Shown here: one piece after another, positions 1-7,777 of the stretch | How positions within the stretch are numbered: the stretch's first letter is position 1 | Layout of the letters: each line of letters opens with the position of its first letter | Assembly (NCBI GenBank): GCA_034440455.1 | Contig: JAWXCB010000038.1 | Span: 1 to 18,675, forward strand | DNA from: JAWXCB01 sp034440455 | GTDB taxonomy: Bacteria > Bacteroidota > Bacteroidia > Chitinophagales > CAIOSU01 | Direction: 5' to 3' | Length of the DNA: 18,675 nt | Notes under the pieces: model-generated | What the model was told of the DNA's origin: nothing | The model's database searches: none | Seen by the model: only the letters and a program-made list of their open reading frames with translations | Translations under genes and position numbers: made by a program

Positions 1-861
1 ATCGCAACCATTTGCAGAAGTATAAGTGTCTGTGTAAGTTCCCGATGTTGTTTGGTCTGCTCCGCCAACAAAGAAACTTTCACCATCGCAAATGGAAACA
101 GCGACTGTTGCCGATGCTGTTGACAGCACTGTCAATTCAGTAAGCAACACGCTGTCGCAACCGGAAGCAGTCTGGAATGAATCCGCATAAATTCCTGATT
201 CAGTTTGGAACGCGCCACCTACAAACAAGCTGTCGCCTGCGCAAATAGAAGCAGTTGCGTTTTCAACCACAACAGTTCCAACAGTAAGTTCCGTGATAAC
301 CACGCTGTCGCAACCGCCTGTTGAAAGAAGCGAATCAAAATAAATTCCTGACTCCGTTTGGAACGCACCGCCTACAAAAAGGCTGTCGCCATCACAGATA
401 AATGCGGATTGATTTTCAATGAATCCTGCTAATACCGTAAGGGTTGTTTCCACTGTGCTGTCACAACCATTTGCAGATGTGTAAATATCAAAATAAATTC
501 CTGATTCTGTTTGGAAGTCACCGCCTGTGAAATAGCTCTGACCATCGCAAATAGAAACTGCAAGTTGTGTAAACGAATTTGGCAATACATTCAGTTGTGT
601 TTCCACGATGCTGTCGCAACCGTCAGAAGTTTGTAAGCTGTCATCGTACAGTCCTGATTCTGTTTGGTCAGCACCACCGGCAAAATAGCTTTCACCATCG
701 CAGATGGAAACATTCACCTGTGCAAGAATTACAGATGAAACTGTGAGTTGCGTTTCAACTACACTGTCGCATCCGGCAGGAGTAACGAGGTTATCAAAGT
801 AAGTTCCTGATTCTGTCTGGAAACTGCCGCCTGCGAAATAGCTCTGTCCTTCGCAAATCTG
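1..861 (-). repeat. Six tandem 153-bp (51-aa) protein-coding repeats
   Basis: In the translated minus strand the first Cys of each unit falls at residues 763, 814, 865, 916, 967 and 1018, always 51 apart. The unit pattern is ICDGxSYFxGGxFQTESG, then GxYxD, then GCDSxVxTxLTV. The sixth unit is cut by the window edge. The DNA copies have diverged, while the G, C, D and Y positions are kept, so selection appears to act on the protein. Such units are familiar in Bacteroidota surface proteins, but their function is not established from the sequence. Confidence 0.93.
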
Positions 862-3141
862 CACGGGAACGATTGTGTTTGCAATCGGTGCGGGTTCACT
901 CACCACAAACGTAGCTGTGCCTGCGCATTGGTTTACATCAAATACTTGAACGGTATAAGAACCTGCAGTCAGATTTGTGCGGTCTTCTCCGCTCACGCCA
1001 TTCCAATCATAGGTGTAGGGAGCACTGCCGCCAGCAACAGAAATATCAATTGCGCCATCGCTGCCGCCATTGCAGGAAACATTTGTTACAACGCCTATGA
1101 CAAGGAGGGGTGCGCCTGAAGTGAGTTGAATTACCTGTACATCCGTGCAATTATTTTCGTCTAAAGTTCTCACTGTATATGTTCCTGGTGACAAACCTGC
1201 AAAGGTGTGATTGTCTGCATCGCTCAATGACGATTGAATAACAACTCCATTCTGATTTAACAATTCATAATCATACGGAGCAATGCCGTTACCCTGCACA
1301 GTGATGCTTCCGGTGTTGCCACCGCTGCAACTGATATTCTGCACCGTGATGTCGCTGCTGTCGCAGCAGAAAAGGCGTGCGAAGAAATTATAGTTCGGGT
1401 CGCTTTGACAAGCCAACTGCGTCCAGCTTCCTGTTTCAGAATCACCGTAGTTGAAAATTTCAATTCCGAGGTCATCTCCGTTTTGTCCCGGAGGGCAAGA
1501 TGCCGTTGTAGTAATCGTCCATTGGAATGTAAGCGGACAGAAAATACTCACGCCTTCATCGCCATAATTATCACCCGGATTATTCGGGTCACAAATAAAT
1601 GAGCATCCCAAAGAAGATTCAAAAAAGAATCCGGGACCGTCAGAAACACCGAAAGCAGTTCCGGTAATTACTTGGTTATACCAACCCCAGCTTCCGTCAG
1701 CATCACAAGATTGTGGAGGAATTTGCCCTGTCAAGGTTGATAAATCCCAACCTGCGCCAAAGCGCGGCACAATGCCATGAATCCAGTTTACCGAAGTTTG
1801 ATTGTAATCTATAATTGTATAGGTGAATGTAACTGTCGTTCCCGCTTGGAAGCGTCCGTTTACAGGCGCAGGCGAAGCAGTTAAATTGTTTTGCTGAATA
1901 CACGCATCGCAATCTTCATTATTCGTGAGCGCAAGTGTGAAGTCACACTGGTCGAGCGTATCCAAGCCGCTGATTTGCAAATAATAAATTCCGGGGTTCA
2001 ATGCAGTAAAAGTTGTGTTCAGGTTTCCGCCCAATGTTGTTTCCGCGCAGTTTCTTGCCACTAAACCGATGCATCCCGAGCCGGCATCTTGCCACAAGCC
2101 AACACTTACGCCACGCATCGCGCTATTGACCTGCACCTGCAATTCAGTTCCGGTGATTTGGAAACGATACCACACATCAGCAGCAGGAGCAGACATATCA
2201 CCGCCCGTTTGACAACCAATAATGTAGCCGTATGGAAATTCAGCAGTTGCACAGAGCGTAGTGCCGCTGAATGTTTGCGCACTTCCTAAACCGATCGGAC
2301 ATGCAAAAGGAGCATTCAGGATACCCAAATTTGTAGCACCAGAACACGCATCATTTAATGGAGGAGTACTTGACTGACAAGTGCCGCATCCGCCCGATGA
2401 CTGGCATGAACCGAAGTTGGTTGTTTCAGAAAAAGCAAATGAGCCGCCTGTTTTAATGATGTTTCCATTGAGCGTGAGATTGTAAAAACCGTTTCCGAAT
2501 CCGCAGCAGATGCCATCGCCTGCGCCATCAGAAATAATAAATTCATAACAGCCGTTGTTGCTCACACAGATATTCCAAGTATAAAGCGTGTTCGCTGTTC
2601 CACCCACAGCCAAATCATCAGATGCTACGATAGCGCCAGTTGTAGTATCTATTAATTGCCATTCTGTTTCCGTTGGATAATTATCTGTTTGAATCTGCAA
2701 CACCATTGTTCCTTCAGGACATCCGCCTGCGCTGCAACCGCCAATGCTTGCTACTGTTTCTCCATCAAGATAGGAGCCGCCTGTAGCTTCAAGTACGCCA
2801 TTGAAATACACGTTGTAATATCCAAAACCCTCCGCGCAGCAAATGCCATCGCCAAATAAATCGAAGATATAAAAATCATAACATCCGGTTGCGCTCACGC
2901 AGGAGTTCCATGTATAAAGCGTATTGGGCGCTCCGCTGATAGAGAGGTCATCTCCCCCGATAGTCGCTCCGGTATTCTGGTCAACCAACTCCCAATTAAT
3001 ATCTTCGGGGTAATTGTCTGTGAAAATTTCAATTGTGATTGTAGCATCCGGGCATTGTGCGCTGGATGTAAATGACAGCATGGCGAATACGCCAAGCATA
3101 CATGCCGTAAATAATTTGCGGAGTTGGGTTGTGGTTCTCAT
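1..3141 (-). CDS. Giant secreted surface protein with SprB and 51-aa Cys/Gly repeats (partial, C-terminus off the window)
   Basis: The reading frame is open for 1047 codons from the ATG at 3141 to the left edge, so the C-terminus is missing. A signal peptide occupies about residues 1-29, ending at TSSAQ. Residues 30-136 and 141-246 are a tandem pair of Cys-rich domains, each with a GDGICC motif (97-102 and 208-213). Residues 262-411 resemble the pre-peptidase C-terminal-like domains that begin LNDAC in Bacteroidota. Residues 412-600 are not recognised. Two SprB-type repeats (about 605-755, with SCNGGSDG and a PYTYDW-type core) follow, then six units of exactly 51 aa from about 760 onward. The protein is probably exported by the Sec pathway and then carried to the cell surface by T9SS, as an adhesin or gliding-type surface protein; the sorting tail would lie beyond the window, so that is inference. 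Its ATG overlaps the TGA of the upstream gene (ATGA), which sets the start and implies translational coupling. Confidence 0.9.
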   Translation of the reverse strand, partial: MRTTTQLRKLFTACMLGVFAMLSFTSSAQCPDATITIEIFTDNYPEDINWELVDQNTGATIGGDDLSISGAPNTLYTWNSCVSATGCYDFYIFDLFGDGICCAEGFGYYNVYFNGVLEATGGSYLDGETVASIGGCSAGGCPEGTMVLQIQTDNYPTETEWQLIDTTTGAIVASDDLAVGGTANTLYTWNICVSNNGCYEFIISDGAGDGICCGFGNGFYNLTLNGNIIKTGGSFAFSETTNFGSCQSSGGCGTCQSSTPPLNDACSGATNLGILNAPFACPIGLGSAQTFSGTTLCATAEFPYGYIIGCQTGGDMSAPAADVWYRFQITGTELQVQVNSAMRGVSVGLWQDAGSGCIGLVARNCAETTLGGNLNTTFTALNPGIYYLQISGLDTLDQCDFTLALTNNEDCDACIQQNNLTASPAPVNGRFQAGTTVTFTYTIIDYNQTSVNWIHGIVPRFGAGWDLSTLTGQIPPQSCDADGSWGWYNQVITGTAFGVSDGPGFFFESSLGCSFICDPNNPGDNYGDEGVSIFCPLTFQWTITTTASCPPGQNGDDLGIEIFNYGDSETGSWTQLACQSDPNYNFFARLFCCDSSDITVQNISCSGGNTGSITVQGNGIAPYDYELLNQNGVVIQSSLSDADNHTFAGLSPGTYTVRTLDENNCTDVQVIQLTSGAPLLVIGVVTNVSCNGGSDGAIDISVAGGSAPYTYDWNGVSGEDRTNLTAGSYTVQVFDVNQCAGTATFVVSEPAPIANTIVPVQICEGQSYFAGGSFQTESGTYFDNLVTPAGCDSVVETQLTVSSVILAQVNVSICDGESYFAGGADQTESGLYDDSLQTSDGCDSIVETQLNVLPNSFTQLAVSICDGQSYFTGGDFQTESGIYFDIYTSANGCDSTVETTLTVLAGFIENQSAFICDGDSLFVGGAFQTESGIYFDSLLSTGGCDSVVITELTVGTVVVENATASICAGDSLFVGGAFQTESGIYADSFQTASGCDSVLLTELTVLSTASATVAVSICDGESFFVGGADQTTSGTYTDTYTSANGCD

Positions 3142-3503
3142 TGTCCTTTCTTTACTGGTGTTACTAATTCAAGTATTCTTCCTGATTCATGTAGTTTGAA
3201 TTGCGAATGACGCATACGGTCAACCGCTGTGGTATTTACCGCACTGAGGTCAACAGGCAATCCCAACGCCTGCATTTCGGTTGCAGAAAGCAGTTTCACT
3301 TCAACGCCTTCCTGAAAAAGCATTGTAGTTCGCTGGTCTATGTGGCGGTACTTGTCAATGTCGTTTCCATTGAGCGCGGCAATGTACGCCTGAATATTGC
3401 GCACCGAGCCGGAGTTCACGATAACAAAACTTTGCGCAGGGGTTTGGGCGAATAACAACCCGCACCAGAAAAACAGCGGCAGCAGCCACAGCATTTTTTT
3501 CAT
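3138..3503 (-). CDS. Small exported protein of unknown function (121 aa), first gene of the operon
   Basis: The product has a clear Sec signal peptide, MKKMLWLLPLFFWCGLLFAQ, and a mature part of about 100 aa with no recognised domain. Mature landmarks include VNSGSVRNIQAY, KYRHIDQRTTMLF and ATEMQALGLPVDLS; it has no cysteines after the signal and no membrane segment. I chose the ATG at 3503. The longer in-frame option starts with TTG at 3572, lies inside the likely -7 promoter box, and would put 23 unlikely residues before the signal peptide. The stop TGA overlaps the ATG of the giant surface protein, so the two are almost certainly one transcript with coupled translation. A role as a periplasmic partner or chaperone of the large protein is inference from this coupling only. 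Confidence 0.8.
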   Translation of the reverse strand: MKKMLWLLPLFFWCGLLFAQTPAQSFVIVNSGSVRNIQAYIAALNGNDIDKYRHIDQRTTMLFQEGVEVKLLSATEMQALGLPVDLSAVNTTAVDRMRHSQFKLHESGRILELVTPVKKGQ

Positions 3504-3569
3504 AAAAAGGAATTTTTTGAGATGAAATGAAAGCCGCCCTGACGCAATGCGACAAAGGCTTTCGGGTAC

Positions 3570-3577
3570 CAAAGTAA
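3570..3577 (-). promoter_or_regulatory. Candidate promoter -7 box for the surface-protein operon
   Basis: On the minus strand this reads TTACTTTG, seven of eight matches to the Bacteroidota -7 consensus TAnnTTTG. A TTG lies 24 bases upstream, somewhat further than the usual spacing of the -33 box. Transcription would start near 3563, giving a leader of about 60 bases before the ATG at 3503. Confidence 0.35.
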
Positions 3578-3683
3578 GAAGTTCGGACAGGAACTGCTAC
3601 GCAATTGACGGAAATGAATAATCACGCGTTCTTAAAAACAAGCATTTGAAATGCGGATATTTTTTACTCGTGCCGAAAAAAAA

Positions 3684-4060
3684 TTATTCGCCTAAATTTT
3701 TGAATACCTCGCTCAAATCCACTTGCAAGTCGGGGAAGATTGGAGTTTTCGGCAAACCTGACCTGTCCTTCTTCAACTTCTTTGGATGAAATCTGATTTA
3801 TCAGCCCTCTAATATCTTTCTCCGTAAAGTGTGTTCCATTATGTCTAAAAAACGACACTGTCCTTACTCAATTCTATTTCTACTGAAACTTTTCTGTCGT
3901 TGTCCGCAACGCTGTCCTTTGCGTTTTGTAACAACTCCCATGCCCACCGTCCGTGATTGTTCTCCACGGTCATTTCAATGTCGTGTAGTCGCTTGATTAT
4001 TTTGTCCGCTATTGAACGGTTGCCATCCTCTTTTCTTCCTGTTTCTATTGATTGAATCAT
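3684..4060 (-). pseudogene. Decayed fragment of a GHKL (sacsin/HSP90-type) ATPase-like gene with a foreign tail
   Basis: From the ATG at 4060, 71 codons run to a TAG at about 3845. They contain RKEDGNRSIADKIIKRLHD and RWAWELLQNAKDSV; the latter is a classic GHKL ATPase N-box with E, N and D in place. The stop is caused by a run of six T (minus strand) at 3847-3852. With five T the frame continues as VVFRHNGTHFTEKDIRGLIN and QISSKEVEEGQ to about 3763, which is how such proteins normally continue. After that, homology to the ATPase ends. The next frame gives GLPKTPIFPDLQVDLSEVF and KNLGE before a TAA at 3684, which looks like the C-terminus of a different protein (tentatively Uma2-like). Intact relatives are large proteins often found among mobile or defence genes. 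Here the ATP-lid and everything after it are missing, so this is a non-functional remnant. A sequencing error could explain the frameshift, but not the truncation. Confidence 0.75.
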
Positions 4061-4111
4061 GTCTTATTGTCGTTTATTTCTTGCAGTTAGTTTCAAGGTA
4101 GCACTGTCGTC

Positions 4112-4131
4112 AAGAGTTGCCGCTAACTCTT
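4112..4131 (-). terminator. Short hairpin after dnaG
   Basis: The sequence AAGAGTT-GCCGCT-AACTCTT forms a 7-bp stem with a 6-base loop, starting 6 bases past the dnaG stop. No strong T-run follows on the minus strand, so it is a weak terminator candidate. The loop and inner stem contain GTTAGCGGCAAC, which recurs at 14317-14328. Confidence 0.35.
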
Positions 4132-4136
4132 TTTAT

Positions 4137-6077
4137 TTAACCCGGAATCACCGTGCCCGTGTCTTTCGCTAAATCCATACGCATGGCGCGCAGACGCTTG
4201 ATGAAGGACTGGTTCTTCGCAATTTCTTTTTCATCTTGCGAAGTTTTGATGCGCTCAAGATATTCGCCTTCCATTTTTTTTAGCCGCTTCAACTTGAAGC
4301 GCGACATTGAACTTTTAATATCTTGCCTATAATAAAAACGTTTATCTGCTACTGCAATGCCATGCTTGTCAAGCCAGTTGTGGCTGATTTCATAAGGCGA
4401 GAGCAGCACATCAATCGCAAGCTCGCTGACAGATTTATCCGTGTGATTAATGAAATGCATTTCTTCCGGCATCGCATTCTTGTTCAGCGCTTCGGTGAAT
4501 TCATGCAGGATAAGATTGCATGTTGCGTTTTCCAGCGGAATGTCTTTGAAGTCCTGCACGATTGCCTGCACAATTTCTGCTGCAGGAATTAGAATGCTTG
4601 TTTGCTCGCCTTCTTTTTTTGTTGTTCCATATTCCAACAGCAGGCGGATGATGTCGCGCTCCTGAATGTCATAGGTGTTTTGAGTATCAGCCTTGCGCTG
4701 CTCCTGCGCAATTTCAGGGTTGGGGCTAATCAGTTCCGCATCGCGCCTCGGCACATTTGCCTCGCGTGAAAAACGCGAGCGCGTGAGTTTGTTTGTTTCG
4801 CTAATTAAAACATTTTCATCTATGGAAAGCAGGTTGCTGCATTCTTTGAGAAACACCGAGCGCTTAATTGCATCGGGAATAATCGAAATGGAAGCAACGA
4901 TGTCTTTGATGACTTCTGCTTTTTTAAACGGGTCGCTGCCCGCATCGCGCAGCAGCAGTTTTGTTTTGAAAAGAATAAAATCGCTGACGTTTTTTGTGAT
5001 GTATTCCCGCAAGGCGGCTGCGCCATTTGTTTTCACGAATGAATCAGGGTCTTCCGGCTCGGGCAGCGCCACCACGCGCACATTCAAATCTTCTTCCAGC
5101 AAAATATCTATTCCGCGCAATGCAGCTTTCAATCCCGCCTGGTCGCCATCGTAAAGTAGCACGATGTTGTTGGTGAGCCGCTTAATCAGCTTTGCCTGTT
5201 CGGTCGTGAGTGAAGTGCCTGACGAGGAAACTACATTTTCAATGCCCGCCTGACTCAGTGAAATCACATCCGTATAGCCTTCCACAAGAATACATTCATC
5301 GAGCTTGCGGATGGTATTCTTTGCGAAGAAAATTCCATAGAGCGATTTGCTCTTGTCATACACGGCAGTTTGAGCCGAGTTTTTATATTTCGGAATATTC
5401 TTATCGCTCTTGAGTGTGCGTCCGCCAAAACCGATTACTTTTCCCGAAAAATTGTGAATAGGAAACAACACGCGCTCGCGGAAGAAATCTTTTTTCCTGC
5501 CGTCTTTTTCGGTGATTAATCCTGCGGCTGCGAGTATTTCTTCGTTGTAGCCTTTTGCAATCGCTTCTTTGTAAAAAGCCGCTTCTGCATTGGGGGAAAA
5601 TCCAAGCTGGAATTTTTTCAGCGTGTCTTCCCTGAATCCTCTTTCTTTGAAATAGCTGATGCCGATGGCAATGCCCTCTTCGGTATTTAATAATGTTTCC
5701 GCATAAAAATTTTGCGCAAAGCCGTTTGCAATGAGAATGCTCTCTTTCAGGTTTTCTTCCGCGCGGTCTTCGGGCTTTTCCGTTTTCGTTTCCTCAATTT
5801 CGATATGATATTTTTCCGCGAGATGCCGGAGTGCTTCCGGGTAGGAAAAATGGTCGTGTTCCATCAGAAAATTCACCGCGTTGCCGCCCTTACCGCAGCC
5901 GAAGCAATGATAAAAACCTTTCGCAGCCGACACGGTGAACGAGGGCGTTTTCTCGTTGTGAAACGGGCACAGCCCCAGATAATTCGCTCCGCGTTTCTTC
6001 AGCTTTACATATTCGCCCACCACTTCGGTGATGGAAGCGGTTTCCATAATAAGACTGACGGAGCGTTGCGAAATCAT
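4137..6077 (-). CDS. dnaG: DNA primase DnaG (646 aa)
   Basis: DnaG synthesises RNA primers for DNA replication and works with the replicative helicase DnaB. The N-terminal CHC2 zinc finger is complete (C37, H40 in CPFHNEKTPSF; C58 and C61 in CFGCG). The catalytic core with the TOPRIM fold follows, with EGYTD at 266-270 and DGDQAG from 310, the metal-binding acidic residues. Residues from about 430 form the helical C-terminal region that binds helicase. The length fits the family. I start at the ATG at 6077 (MISQRSVSLIMETASI), which matches how Bacteroidota primases begin; a longer frame to 6182 adds 35 residues that run into the palindromic repeat upstream. The gene lies downstream of icd in the same orientation, separated by 294 bases that hold that repeat. 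Confidence 0.97.
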   Translation of the reverse strand: MISQRSVSLIMETASITEVVGEYVKLKKRGANYLGLCPFHNEKTPSFTVSAAKGFYHCFGCGKGGNAVNFLMEHDHFSYPEALRHLAEKYHIEIEETKTEKPEDRAEENLKESILIANGFAQNFYAETLLNTEEGIAIGISYFKERGFREDTLKKFQLGFSPNAEAAFYKEAIAKGYNEEILAAAGLITEKDGRKKDFFRERVLFPIHNFSGKVIGFGGRTLKSDKNIPKYKNSAQTAVYDKSKSLYGIFFAKNTIRKLDECILVEGYTDVISLSQAGIENVVSSSGTSLTTEQAKLIKRLTNNIVLLYDGDQAGLKAALRGIDILLEEDLNVRVVALPEPEDPDSFVKTNGAAALREYITKNVSDFILFKTKLLLRDAGSDPFKKAEVIKDIVASISIIPDAIKRSVFLKECSNLLSIDENVLISETNKLTRSRFSREANVPRRDAELISPNPEIAQEQRKADTQNTYDIQERDIIRLLLEYGTTKKEGEQTSILIPAAEIVQAIVQDFKDIPLENATCNLILHEFTEALNKNAMPEEMHFINHTDKSVSELAIDVLLSPYEISHNWLDKHGIAVADKRFYYRQDIKSSMSRFKLKRLKKMEGEYLERIKTSQDEKEIAKNQSFIKRLRAMRMDLAKDTGTVIPG

Positions 6078-6184
6078 TGGTTCAAAAATAAGCAACGCGC
6101 GTTGTGAAAAACGAGCAGAATCAAAAAGAAAAGTAGCAGCGCAACACGCATTTAAATCATATTGATATTCAAGGGTTTCCATTG

Positions 6185-6304
6185 CCGTTGGCTTCAGCCA
6201 ACGGATATAAATGCTCGAAACAAAAGGGCTTTAGCCAAAATCAAGAAGAATTTGGCTAAAGCCCGTTCTCTTTGTTTCCTCATTCCGTTGACTGAAGCCA
6301 ACGG
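6185..6304. repeat. Nested palindromic intergenic element (REP-like)
   Basis: Three layers of symmetry lie between icd and dnaG. The left end, 6185-6204, CCGTTGGCTTCAGCCAACGG, is itself a 9-bp-stem hairpin. The right end, 6285-6304, is its reverse complement with one difference. Inside, GGGCTTTAGCCAAA (6226-6239) pairs perfectly with TTTGGCTAAAGCCC (6251-6264), and the flanking CAAA-rich bases pair loosely. The whole 120 bp can fold into one long stem or into several small ones. It resembles repetitive extragenic palindromes that are mobilised in trans by IS200-like transposases, but no transposase is present here. Confidence 0.8.
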
Positions 6305-6371
6305 CTATGCAAAACAGCCTGAAAAATTTAAATGCGTGTTGCCCTGTCGCTGTCAGTAAGCATTGGCGGAT

Positions 6372-7652
6372 TTAAGCTTCCACCAAACCCATACTATTAA
6401 TCACTTCCGTGCCGAACTCCGAGCATTTCAGCAACGTAGCGCCCTCCATCAGGCGGTGAAAATCATAGGTAACGCGCTTGTTGCCAAACGCAGTTTCAAG
6501 CCCTTTAATGATGAGGTCGTTTGCTTCCGTCCATCCGAAATATTCAAACATCATCGCGCCTGAAAGAATCACTGAACTTGGATTTACTTTATCAAGACCG
6601 GCATATTTTGGAGCCGTGCCGTGCGTAGCTTCAAAAATCGCTGCGCCATTTTCATAGTTGATATTTGCGCCCGGTGCAATTCCAATTCCACCAACGCCTG
6701 CGGCAAGCGCATCAGAGATATAATCGCCATTGAGGTTGAGCGTGGCAATCACCGAATATTCCTGCGGGCGTAATTGAATTTGCTGGAGGAAGGCATCGGC
6801 AATGGAATCTTTGATAATCACTTTTCCCTCAGCTTCGGCTTCTTTCATCGCTTTGTTTGCAGCCTCTGCGCCTTTTTCCTGCACGATGGCATCATAGCGC
6901 TGCCACGTAAATACTTTGTCGCCAAACTCGCGCTCTGCCAAATCATAGCCCCACTTCTTAAACATACCTTCGGTATATTTCATGATGTTGCCCTTATGCA
7001 CAAGCGTCATCGAAGGTTTCTTATTCTTCACGGCATAATCAATCGCAGAGCGAATCAGTCTTTCCGAGCCTTCTTTTGAAACAGGCTTGATGCCGATGGA
7101 AGATGTCTTTGGAAAACGGATGCTGTTCACGCCCATTTCATTTTGGAGGAAGTCAACCATTTTCTTTGCTTCGGGAGTGCCTGCATTCCATTCGATGCCT
7201 GCGTAAATATCTTCTGTGTTTTCACGATACACCACCATGTCAATGTGTTCAGGATGCTTCATGGGGGAGGGCACATTATTAAAATAATGCACGGGGCGAA
7301 CACAAGCATACAAATCCAACTTCTGGCGCAACGCAACATTCAGCGAACGGATGCCCCCGCCAATGGGCGTAGTGAGCGGACCTTTGATGGCGATAAGGTA
7401 TTTATCAATCGCTTCAACAGTTGCATCAGGAAGCCAGTTGCCCGTTAAATTAAACGCCTTTTCACCGGCATATACTTCCATCCATTCTATTTTCCTTTTT
7501 CCGCCATAAGCCTTTTCCACCGCTGCATCCAGCACACGCACGGATGCCGCCCAGATATCAGGACCGGTGCCATCGCCTTCGATAAAGGGAATAATGGGAT
7601 TATCAGGAACCTGCAGCTTGCCGTTTTTGATGGTTACTTTTTCGCCTGCCAT
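6372..7652 (-). CDS. icd: NADP-dependent isocitrate dehydrogenase (426 aa)
   Basis: This TCA-cycle enzyme oxidises isocitrate to 2-oxoglutarate and CO2 with reduction of NADP+; it is a cytosolic homodimer of the Escherichia coli Icd type. The substrate loop GGGIRSLNVALRQ is intact and S103 corresponds to the serine that is phosphorylated in E. coli. The cofactor pocket has HGTAPKYAG (Lys, Tyr) and VTYDFHRLMEG (Tyr, Arg), the four residues that specify NADP rather than NAD in this family. The length is close to the 416 aa of E. coli Icd. The ATG at 7652 begins MAGEKVTIKNGK, a normal N-terminus. The gene is divergent from the helix-hairpin-helix gene, with 125 bases between their starts, and is followed by dnaG. 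Confidence 0.97.
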   Translation of the reverse strand: MAGEKVTIKNGKLQVPDNPIIPFIEGDGTGPDIWAASVRVLDAAVEKAYGGKRKIEWMEVYAGEKAFNLTGNWLPDATVEAIDKYLIAIKGPLTTPIGGGIRSLNVALRQKLDLYACVRPVHYFNNVPSPMKHPEHIDMVVYRENTEDIYAGIEWNAGTPEAKKMVDFLQNEMGVNSIRFPKTSSIGIKPVSKEGSERLIRSAIDYAVKNKKPSMTLVHKGNIMKYTEGMFKKWGYDLAEREFGDKVFTWQRYDAIVQEKGAEAANKAMKEAEAEGKVIIKDSIADAFLQQIQLRPQEYSVIATLNLNGDYISDALAAGVGGIGIAPGANINYENGAAIFEATHGTAPKYAGLDKVNPSSVILSGAMMFEYFGWTEANDLIIKGLETAFGNKRVTYDFHRLMEGATLLKCSEFGTEVINSMGLVEA

Positions 7653-7700
7653 AAATTGGTTTTTAGTGAAGAATGTGAGGCGCTAAGTTAATGCTTTCGG

Positions 7701-7734
7701 CAAAAATCACTTTTTGTCTTCTTCATTTCGCAAC
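7701..7734 (-). promoter_or_regulatory. Candidate icd promoter
   Basis: On the minus strand GATTTTTG (7 of 8 to TAnnTTTG) lies 22 bases after GTTG, an acceptable -33 core. It sits about 50 bases before the icd ATG in the divergent intergenic space. Spacing and match are only fair. Confidence 0.3.
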
Positions 7735-7777
7735 ATGCCGTTTATTTTATACCTTAACAGTTCATCATACCCCTGCG

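Noticed and set aside
1..861. CRISPR-like regular spacing
   Set aside because: The 153-bp period is coding and the units are diverged protein repeats in frame; there are no identical short repeats separated by unique spacers.
4693..5154. 153-codon open frame on the plus strand
   Set aside because: It lies wholly antisense to dnaG, whose protein is clearly conserved, and its composition (Ser- and Arg-rich) is that of a shadow frame.
6078..6182. Upstream 35-codon extension of dnaG
   Set aside because: Known primases start at the MIS... position, and the extension runs toward the palindromic repeat with no family similarity.
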